A stretch of 6,450 bases of DNA, taken from NCBI GenBank assembly GCA_945494195.1, contig CALYVJ010000104.1:1-6450 (forward strand), given 5' to 3'. Both the position numbers and the translations under genes were made by a program. The first letter of the stretch is position 1. Every line of letters begins with the position of its first letter. This stretch comes from an uncultured Selenomonas sp. GTDB taxonomy: Bacteria > Bacillota > Negativicutes > Selenomonadales > Selenomonadaceae. This document shows positions 1-4,487 of the stretch, one piece after another. A model generated the notes under the pieces. That model made no database searches. It saw only the letters and a program-made list of their open reading frames with translations, and was not told where the DNA came from.

Positions 1-85
1 TCACTATGGATTTTTATTTTTGATCAACTGTTCAACTTCATTTTACAACGAACCAAGAAAAGTTTTTACATATGGAGAATAATTG

Positions 86-580
86 ATGTCACGCGATAAA
101 GTTACTGAAGAGATTACCCTTCTGGGAAAGAAGAAGGTAAACTATCATTATGATTACTGCCCGGAAATACTGGAAACTTTCCAGAACAAACATCCGGAAA
201 ACGATTATTGGGTTAAATTCAATTGTCCGGAGTTTACGGCACTTTGTCCGATAACGGGACAACCGGACTATGCTACGATCTATATCAGCTATGTGCCCCA
301 GGAAAAAATGGTAGAAAGCAAATCGCTGAAACTATACCTGGTTAGCTTCCGCAATCATGGCGATTTCCATGAAGACGTAGTAAACGTCATCATGAAGGAC
401 TTGATTAAGCTCATGGACCCGAAATACATTGAGGTTTGGGGCAAGTTCCTGCCGCGCGGTGGCATTTCCATTGATCCGTATGCAAACTATGGAAAGCCTG
501 GTACGAAGTACGAGGAGCTGGCTTGGCACCGCTTTGCTGAGCATGACATGGTAGCAATGGATAAAGTGGATAATCGCTGA
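86..580 (+). CDS. queF: NADPH-dependent 7-cyano-7-deazaguanine (preQ0) reductase QueF
   Basis: QueF reduces the nitrile of preQ0 to the aminomethyl group of preQ1 with NADPH, the last free-base step before queuosine is inserted into tRNA; it is a cytosolic T-fold enzyme. The 164-residue protein matches the short, single-domain B. subtilis-type family along its whole length. Visible landmarks are [12 protein letters not shown] with the nucleophilic Cys54 and Asp61, then the family signature ESKSLKLYL (Glu77) and [11 protein letters not shown], which supplies the NADPH/substrate-site His95-Glu96. I chose ATG 86 over the in-frame TTG at 83 because GGAG at 74-77 sits 8 bases upstream of it. No other queuosine genes (queC, queD, queE) are in the window. 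A B6 kinase gene follows after 28 bases and is probably co-transcribed. The call is secure from family knowledge; only the exact start is slightly uncertain. Confidence 0.97.
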   Translation: MSRDKVTEEITLLGKKKVNYHYDYCPEILETFQNKHPENDYWVKFNCPEFTALCPITGQPDYATIYISYVPQEKMVESKSLKLYLVSFRNHGDFHEDVVNVIMKDLIKLMDPKYIEVWGKFLPRGGISIDPYANYGKPGTKYEELAWHRFAEHDMVAMDKVDNR

Positions 581-608
581 TTAGTTTGTGAACAGGAAAG
601 GGGTCAGT

Positions 609-1439
609 ATGCCGTTGAAACATCAGAAGCGTATTGCATTGGTCAATGATATTACTGGTTTTGGGCGGTGTTCCGTGGCAGTAGAATTGCCGTTGATATC
701 CGCCATGAAGATACAGGCATGTCCGATGCCGACTGCAATTCTTTCCGTTCACACGGGATTTCCCGACCATTTTATCGACGATTATACAGACTGCATGCGG
801 CCTTATATGGACAGCTGGGAAAAAAACCGGCTGTCCTTTGATGGTATATGCACTGGTTTTTTAGGTTCTGCTCATCAAATTGAGATTGTGGCGGAATTTA
901 TCCGCCGTTTTAAGCAGCAGGCAACCAGAGTGATGGTGGACCCTGTCATGGGGGATTATGGCAAGCTCTATAGTTCGTATACGCAGGAAATGTGCGATGA
1001 GATGCGAAAGCTTCTGATTTATGCCGATTTGGTTACACCGAATCTGACCGAGGCTTGCCTGTTGTTGGGGTTGCCCTATCCGGAGGATGGGCGGGTTTCC
1101 AATGAAGAGCTGGAATACATGGCGGGGGCTTTGGCTGACCAAGGGCCATCACAGGTTATCATCACTGGCCTCAGTGAAGGGGAGACCATCCGCAATTTTA
1201 TTTATGAGGCTGGACGGGGAACTGTCCTGGAATCAGAAAAAATTGGCGGCGATCGGTCTGGTTCTGGAGATGCCTTTGCGGCTATTGTAGCCGGAAGCCT
1301 GATCAATGGCGAGAGCCTGGAACAGAGCGTTCGCAAGGCCGCTGATTTTATCAGTAAATGTCTGGCCTATGCGGTAAAATTGGATTTGCCCTGGAACTAT
1401 GGTCTGCCGTTTGAAGAATATCTTAGGGAGCTGAAATGA
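609..1439 (+). CDS. pdxK: Pyridoxal/pyridoxamine kinase (PfkB/ribokinase superfamily)
   Basis: This enzyme phosphorylates pyridoxal, pyridoxamine or pyridoxine with ATP in the vitamin B6 salvage route that makes pyridoxal phosphate. The 276-residue length fits the PdxK/PdxY group. The N-terminal NDITGFGRCS (13-22) followed by a PTAILSVHT stretch is typical of bacterial pyridoxamine kinases, VMVDPVMGD sits mid-protein, and GDRSGSGDAFAA carries the anion hole and likely catalytic base Asp221 of the ribokinase fold. The frame stays open back to a GTG at 588, but ATG 609 is preferred: AGGAAAGGGG at 594-603 lies just before it and the protein then begins with the conserved strand. The stop is one base from the next gene's ATG, so translation of the two is probably coupled. 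ThiD (HMP kinase) is the main alternative in this superfamily, but the N-terminal motif argues against it. The choice between the pdxK and pdxY names is arbitrary here. Confidence 0.9.
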   Translation: MPLKHQKRIALVNDITGFGRCSVAVELPLISAMKIQACPMPTAILSVHTGFPDHFIDDYTDCMRPYMDSWEKNRLSFDGICTGFLGSAHQIEIVAEFIRRFKQQATRVMVDPVMGDYGKLYSSYTQEMCDEMRKLLIYADLVTPNLTEACLLLGLPYPEDGRVSNEELEYMAGALADQGPSQVIITGLSEGETIRNFIYEAGRGTVLESEKIGGDRSGSGDAFAAIVAGSLINGESLEQSVRKAADFISKCLAYAVKLDLPWNYGLPFEEYLRELK

Positions 1440-1440
1440 T

Positions 1441-2100
1441 ATGTTGGTTTATGCAACCCATGAGGGCGGCAGGTACCTGCCGTTTGAGGAGAGTCTGCGC
1501 GTTCAGCCGGAAGGCAAGCGCAATCTCTATGTCAATGTGACAAATGAATGCAATTGTGCTTGTACCTTTTGCCTGCGCAATATGAAGAAGATGGCAGAAG
1601 AGTCCTCGCTATGGCTGAAAGAGAAGCCGACGGTGGAAGCATTCAAGAAGGCGTTGGATGAAGTTCCTTGGGATTATATTAAAGAAGTTGTCTTTTGCGG
1701 ATTTGGAGAACCAACCATGCAGCTCGATACGTTGGTAGAGCTCCTGCACTATGTAAAAGAGACGCATCCGGAACTGCCAACTCGTCTGAATACCAACGGG
1801 TTGGGGGAATTGGAATACGGCCGTGAGATTTCCAAGGATTTCCATGGAGTTCTGGATACGGTTTCCATCAGCCTCAATGCTTCGAATGCCGAGCGTTATT
1901 ATGCCCTCACACGGGCAAAATATGGAGTGAAGTCTTATCAGGCTATGCTGGATTTTGCGGAGCATAGCAAAAAGTATATCCCCCATGTTGTCCTGACAAT
2001 TGTGGATCAGGTTGAGGGGCCGGAAGAAATTGCCCGCTGCAGGGAAATTTGCCAGGCGCGGGGACTTACTTTGCGGGTTCGCCCTTATGAGGCCAACTAA
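1441..2100 (+). CDS. Small radical SAM protein, TatD-associated type, substrate unknown
   Basis: The 219-residue protein opens with a strand (NLYVNVTNEC) leading into a radical SAM cluster site, CxxxCxxC, at Cys37, Cys41 and Cys44; an extra Cys39 lies inside the motif. It then shows FCGFGEPTM (the GGEP-like SAM-binding motif), LNTNGLG and SISLNAS, so the core S-adenosylmethionine barrel is complete. No SPASM or other C-terminal Fe-S domain follows. Length, N-terminus and motif spacing fit the family described as radical SAM proteins associated with TatD nucleases, whose reaction is, to my knowledge, unassigned. No tatD is in the window. AGGGAG at 1425-1430 lies 10 bases before ATG 1441, within the end of the preceding kinase gene. 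A terminator follows 14 bases after the stop, so this is the last gene of the cluster. QueE was considered because queF is nearby, but the protein reads like the TatD-linked group. The radical SAM assignment is secure; the subfamily is probable. Confidence 0.8.
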   Translation: MLVYATHEGGRYLPFEESLRVQPEGKRNLYVNVTNECNCACTFCLRNMKKMAEESSLWLKEKPTVEAFKKALDEVPWDYIKEVVFCGFGEPTMQLDTLVELLHYVKETHPELPTRLNTNGLGELEYGREISKDFHGVLDTVSISLNASNAERYYALTRAKYGVKSYQAMLDFAEHSKKYIPHVVLTIVDQVEGPEEIARCREICQARGLTLRVRPYEAN

Positions 2101-2114
2101 AAAGGAACAACATA

Positions 2115-2149
2115 AAAAGCCGGTTCGCATCTTTTGTGAACCGGCTTTT
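2115..2149 (+). terminator. Intrinsic terminator after the radical SAM gene, possibly bidirectional
   Basis: The arms 2115-2129 and 2135-2149 form a 15-bp stem (one G·U pair) around the 5-base loop TCTTT. The GC-rich core is GCCGGTTC/GAACCGGC, flanked by AAAA on the left and TTTT on the right, so an RNA read from either strand would end in a U run. It sits 14 bases past the stop of the radical SAM gene and marks the end of the queF cluster. All of this is directly visible. Confidence 0.93.
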
Positions 2150-2232
2150 ACTTGTTGATAACCATAGATATTAATTGTCCTTCATATTCATTTGTCTGCC
2201 TGATCCTCTCTCGAGTAAGAACCAAGCGCACT

Positions 2233-2284
2233 AAGGTTACTACGTATGTAGACGTTCAGCTGAAACCTTGTGATAATACATCAC
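2233..2284. repeat. Cluster of short inverted repeats in the intergenic stretch
   Basis: AAGGTT at 2233-2238 and AACCTT at 2264-2269 are complementary. Between them lie CTAC-GTAT-GTAG (2240-2251) and the exact palindrome TTCAGCTGAA (2255-2264), so a single strand could fold as a branched, three-way-junction-like structure, although the last two bases of TTCAGCTGAA compete with the outer stem. GTGAT/ATCAC (2270-2284, 5-base loop) follows directly. The pairings are seen in the sequence. Whether they form or matter is unknown, and each stem is short. Confidence 0.35.
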
Positions 2285-2315
2285 GTTGTGTACACCTTCT
2301 TGATTGTCATCTTGC

Positions 2316-2329
2316 CGTTATCGATAACG
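2316..2329. repeat. 14-bp perfect palindrome CGTTATCGATAACG
   Basis: CGTTATCGATAACG equals its own reverse complement. It stands alone in the unassigned stretch, with no promoter or gene start that I can see beside it. A dimeric regulator site or a chance palindrome are both possible. No second copy was noticed in the window. Confidence 0.4.
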
Positions 2330-2766
2330 ATAGGGTTCCTAAAGTTTCGATGGTTTCCAGATGATTCGTAAAGATTTACCCGGGATAGCTGCTACTTCCC
2401 TTGGACTTCTGACGTTGTGCTGCAGACTTCCACTGGCTCAGAGTACGACTGGCGGCCACCTGACCATCATTACGTCTCGCTTCCGCCTGATGGATAATCT
2501 TTTTCTTCACCGATGCACTTGCTAGTCAGCGCTAAAAGAAGCAGTGTAGCAAAGCGATATCTTCAATAAACAACCACATCCTTTCATAGTTCCAGATATG
2601 TTGTTCTTGAAGAGAGCCTGTTTCGGCTGATAAACACCTGGTACAGTTTCGACCTCCAGGACTACTTGTGTACTGGTTGGATTATCAATCTCTTCTTTAC
2701 GCTTATATATTAACATATTATTCAGACGATTGCAATACTTATCGGGATTTTTTTACCTGTTCTTGG

Positions 2767-2785
2767 AAAAGGATCGGGTCCTTTT
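2767..2785. promoter_or_regulatory. Hairpin AAAAGGA/TCCTTTT upstream of the yqeB promoter
   Basis: AAAAGGA (2767-2773) and TCCTTTT (2779-2785) form a perfect 7-bp inverted repeat around TCGGG. It resembles a weak A/U-flanked terminator that would insulate the yqeB unit from upstream transcription, but the GC core is only three pairs. It could instead be a protein-binding site, since a second inverted repeat begins five bases later. Confidence 0.4.
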
Positions 2786-2789
2786 GGAC

Positions 2790-2807
2790 TTTTGTCTGTC
2801 GACAAAA
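2790..2807. promoter_or_regulatory. Inverted repeat TTTTGTC-N4-GACAAAA overlapping the yqeB -35 box
   Basis: TTTTGTC (2790-2796) and GACAAAA (2801-2807) are exact reverse complements separated by TGTC. The right arm contains most of the proposed -35 box, the classic position for a repressor operator. The repeat is seen directly; the operator role and the identity of the regulator are inference. Confidence 0.5.
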
Positions 2808-2828
2808 TTTGAATAATAGCGTTATAAT
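2799..2828 (+). promoter_or_regulatory. Sigma-A-type promoter for yqeB-comF
   Basis: A -35 box TCGACA (2799-2804, five of six consensus bases) and a consensus -10 box TATAAT (2823-2828) are 18 bases apart. Transcription would start near 2835, giving a leader of about 30 bases before the ATG at 2867. It lies immediately upstream of the first gene of the pair, in the correct orientation. Confidence 0.75.
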
Positions 2829-2866
2829 AAAAGGGATACATAGAAGATTGAAAGGGAGCAATGGTA

Positions 2867-3709
2867 ATGAAACATCTCATAATCGTGCGGGGGGGCGGTG
2901 AGCTCGCCAGCGGCGTAATCCATGCGCTGTATCGGACGGGATTTCGAGTGCTGGTATTAGAGCAGGAAGAACCGACGGCAACACGTCGGCGCGTCGCCTT
3001 TTCGGAAGCCATCTATCGTGGAGAGGCAACTGTTGAGCGCATTACTTGCTATCGGGCGAAAAATGTGGAAGATGCGAAGAAGCGTTTGAAGGAAGGACAG
3101 CTGGTAATTTTAGTTGATCCAGAAGCAAAATGCGTCCGTGAGTTCAAACCGCAGGTACTTGTCGATGCAATTGTTTCCCATGAGAATAAAGGTACGAAGC
3201 GGGATATGGCTGAGCATACCATAGCATTGGGGCCGGGATTCTGTGCTGGCCGTGATGTCGATGCGGTGGTAGAAACTGGCCGCGGTCATAACCTTGGCCG
3301 CTTGATTTATGAAGGATTCTCCTATAAAGATTCGGATATCAAGAACTCAACGGTCGGTGTAGAGCATAATTGGGAGCATTTGCTGTTTGCACCGGAAAAT
3401 GGCCGGCTCGAGATGCTTCGCAGCATTTCGCTGATGGTCAAGCGAGGAGAATCTGTCGCTCATCTGCATACCGATGATGGCAAGACCGTCGAACTAAAAG
3501 CTACGATTGATGGTGTTTTGCGAGGTGCGCTTCATACAGGAGTGACGGTTCGCAAGGGCCAAAAGATTGGGGATATTCATCCGACAATGGGGCAGGAAGA
3601 GTGTTTTACGATTTCTGATAAGGCTCGTTGTATTGCCGGTTCCGTTCTGGAAGCCGTCATGGTTTGGGACAGCAAACGTCCGAAAAGGAGATTTTTCCAT
3701 CGTGGGTAA
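2867..3709 (+). CDS. yqeB: YqeB-family selenium-dependent molybdenum hydroxylase system protein
   Basis: This family occurs with selenium-dependent molybdenum hydroxylases (xanthine dehydrogenase-like enzymes) and is thought to help their maturation; its biochemical step is not settled. The 280-residue protein begins MKHLIIVRGGGELASG, a glycine-rich Rossmann-like nucleotide-binding turn, continues with the family stretches RRRVAFSEAIY and ALGPGFCAGRDVDAVVETGRGHNLGR, and ends with a lipoyl/biotinyl-like segment (IDGVLRGALHTGVTVRKGQKIGDIHP). The frame is also open from ATG 2861, but AAAGGGAG at 2851-2858 is only 2 bases from that codon and 8 from ATG 2867, so 2867 is preferred. It overlaps the downstream comF-like gene by 8 bases, and its last codons carry that gene's ribosome site. 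None of the usual partners (xdh genes, yqeC, mocA, selD) is in the window. Family confident; function inferred. Confidence 0.88.
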   Translation: MKHLIIVRGGGELASGVIHALYRTGFRVLVLEQEEPTATRRRVAFSEAIYRGEATVERITCYRAKNVEDAKKRLKEGQLVILVDPEAKCVREFKPQVLVDAIVSHENKGTKRDMAEHTIALGPGFCAGRDVDAVVETGRGHNLGRLIYEGFSYKDSDIKNSTVGVEHNWEHLLFAPENGRLEMLRSISLMVKRGESVAHLHTDDGKTVELKATIDGVLRGALHTGVTVRKGQKIGDIHPTMGQEECFTISDKARCIAGSVLEAVMVWDSKRPKRRFFHRG

Positions 3710-4370
3710 TTGGTTTGAGGCGTTGATGAATTTTATATTTCCTCCGCATTGCCCCTTATGCCATAAATATGTAGAAAATCGGGGAGACTGGTGTAAAGTC
3801 TGCCTTTCCTTGGCCTGTCAGCCTCATCGGCTGCCTATTACAGCGCCCATGCAGTCAGTGATTGACAGTGCATGGGCGCTTAGTGTTTATCGGGGCGGTA
3901 CGAGAGACCTTATCCGCGGATTGAAATATCAGGACAAGCGCAGCAATCTACCCTATCTCAAGCGTTTATTGCAGACGGCAGAGCAGTCGGCGGGGGTGAG
4001 AAAGCTGCTGGAAGAAAGCAGTTGTGCTGTTCCGGTGCCCCTGCATGAGAAACGGCAGCGGGAGCGTGGTTTTAATCAGGCAGAACTGATTTTTGGGGAT
4101 TGGCTGCAGGAGCATTCGGTGCCCGTGGAGAACATGCTACGGCGAGTCCGGCCGACAAAGCCTTTGTATCCGCTTACGGCTCGTGAGCGAATGGCCAACC
4201 TGAGCGGTGCGTTCCGTTTGGGACAGGAGGGAATGGAAAAGGGAAAAACAATTCTGCTGGTGGATGATATCATGACTACCGGTGCAACGCTTTATGCTTG
4301 TGCAAAGGTTCTGCAGCAAGCTGGTGCGGGGAAAATCCAGGCGTTGGTCTTGGCAAGTGATCAAGTTTGA
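3702..4370 (+). CDS. comF: ComF-family phosphoribosyltransferase-like protein
   Basis: ComF/ComFC-type proteins pair an N-terminal zinc ribbon with a phosphoribosyltransferase fold. In naturally competent bacteria they are needed for DNA uptake, but they are also widespread in non-competent species, where the role is unclear. The 222-residue protein shows Cys17-Cys20 and Cys31-Cys34 (CPLC and CKVC), then LKYQDKR, VPVPLHEKRQRERGFNQAELI, and the PRPP loop ILLVDDIMTTGAT with Asp188-Asp189. The start is set at GTG 3702: AAAAGGAG (3683-3690) lies 11 bases upstream, and the domain begins typically as FEALMNFIFPPHCPLC. ATG 3726 is an alternative with GAGG 5 bases before it, giving 214 residues. The frame stays open well into yqeB, but that part is yqeB coding sequence. 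It overlaps yqeB by 8 bases, indicating coupling. No other competence gene is in the window. No clear terminator follows, so readthrough into ilvB is possible. Confidence 0.92.
   Translation: MGNWFEALMNFIFPPHCPLCHKYVENRGDWCKVCLSLACQPHRLPITAPMQSVIDSAWALSVYRGGTRDLIRGLKYQDKRSNLPYLKRLLQTAEQSAGVRKLLEESSCAVPVPLHEKRQRERGFNQAELIFGDWLQEHSVPVENMLRRVRPTKPLYPLTARERMANLSGAFRLGQEGMEKGKTILLVDDIMTTGATLYACAKVLQQAGAGKIQALVLASDQV
3842..3880. repeat. Strong hairpin inside comF: exact 12-bp inverted repeat
   Basis: AGCGCCCATGCA (3842-3853) and TGCATGGGCGCT (3869-3880) are exact reverse complements. The 15-base interior contains a second stem, GTCA (3854-3857) with TGAC (3863-3866), so the RNA could form 12 plus 4 base pairs with a 2-base bulge. 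The element lies in the linker just after the zinc ribbon, coding for TAPMQSVIDSAWALS. No U run follows, so it is not a classic terminator. Confidence 0.8.
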
Positions 4371-4401
4371 TGGCTGTATTCGTTTTGAATGTATTTTCGA
4401 G

Positions 4402-4419
4402 TTGTAAACATGTATACAA
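4402..4419. promoter_or_regulatory. Near-palindrome TTGTAAACATGTATACAA, likely operator of ilvB
   Basis: The 18-bp sequence matches its reverse complement at 16 of 18 positions; only the 6/13 pair is mismatched. It covers the -35 box and part of the spacer. A dimeric repressor bound here would block RNA polymerase. The TTGTA...TACAA arms with GTATAC on one side are reminiscent of GntR-type sites, but the regulator cannot be named from this window. Confidence 0.5.
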
Positions 4420-4431
4420 ATAGTGTATAAT
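4402..4431 (+). promoter_or_regulatory. Sigma-A-type promoter for ilvB-ilvN
   Basis: The -35 box TTGTAA (4402-4407) and consensus -10 box TATAAT (4426-4431) are 18 bases apart. Transcription would begin near 4438, leaving a leader of about 50 bases before TTG 4488. The gap between comF and ilvB (4371-4487) is AT-rich, as expected for a promoter. The leader is too short for a T-box, and no leader peptide or attenuator hairpin is visible. Confidence 0.75.
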
Positions 4432-4472
4432 ATAACAATAGAATTTAAAATTGTGTAAAGATGGAGATAGAC

Positions 4473-4480
4473 GAAGGAGG
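4473..4480 (+). promoter_or_regulatory. Strong ribosome binding site that points to a TTG start for ilvB
   Basis: GAAGGAGG is close to a full anti-SD match. Downstream in-frame candidates are TTG 4488 (7 bases away), TTG 4491 (10) and ATG 4494 (13). The upstream in-frame ATG at 4461 lies before this site and has no good site of its own. The spacing favours TTG 4488. Confidence 0.7.
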
Positions 4481-4487
4481 CTTTCAC

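Larger units (their letters stand above)
2150..2766. other. Unassigned intergenic stretch with no convincing gene; possible decayed minus-strand gene
   Basis: Roughly 620 bases separate the terminator from the signals upstream of the yqeB-like gene. The stretch is about 44% GC by hand count over 2161-2700. A plus-strand frame (2152-2364) starts at TTG in the terminator tail without a ribosome site and resembles no protein I know. On the minus strand a 64-codon frame (2716 down to 2522) begins MLIYKRKEEIDNP; below it, in changed frames, come open stretches containing KKIIHQAEARRNDGQ, NPIVIDNGKMTIKK and SREDQADK. The amino-acid make-up is plausible, but the runs are broken by stops and shifts. 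That would fit a decayed gene or mobile-element remnant, but I could not identify a family and found no terminal inverted repeats or target duplication. Structured elements include hairpin arms GTGAT/ATCAC (2270-2284) and the palindrome CGTTATCGATAACG (2316-2329). A long structured RNA cannot be excluded by eye. Confidence 0.4.

Noticed and set aside
1..85. Possible promoter or preQ1 riboswitch before queF
   Set aside because: TTGATC (20-25) has no acceptable -10 box at the right distance, and I see neither the preQ1-I stem with an A-rich tail nor a class II fold. Only 85 bases are available, so a leader may start outside the window.
1441..2100. Assignment of the radical SAM gene as queE
   Set aside because: Proximity to queF is suggestive, but the N-terminal strand, standard CxxxCxxC spacing and downstream motifs read like the TatD-associated group rather than QueE.
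2152..2364. 70-codon plus-strand open frame after the terminator
   Set aside because: It starts at a TTG overlapping the terminator flank, has no ribosome site, and its sequence resembles no known protein. It looks like a chance frame.
2150..2766. Complete insertion sequence or group II intron
   Set aside because: No terminal inverted repeats, target duplication, transposase motif, reverse transcriptase or domain V-like hairpin could be found; at most it is a remnant.
2861..2866. Upstream ATG as the yqeB start
   Set aside because: The ribosome site would be only 2 bases away, whereas ATG 2867 has an 8-base spacing and gives the usual family N-terminus.
3567..3701. N-terminal extension of comF into yqeB
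   Set aside because: The frame is open by chance inside conserved yqeB coding sequence; the ComF domain starts after GTG 3702, which has an SD site upstream.
4296..4321. Second hairpin in comF (GCTTGTGCA with TGCA-G-CAAGC)
   Set aside because: It is nine pairs with a bulge in coding sequence, after the PRPP loop, with no U run. It is weaker than the 3842-3880 hairpin and plausibly chance.
4371..4401. Terminator between comF and ilvB
   Set aside because: No GC-rich stem followed by a U run is present, so no terminator is annotated and readthrough is left open.
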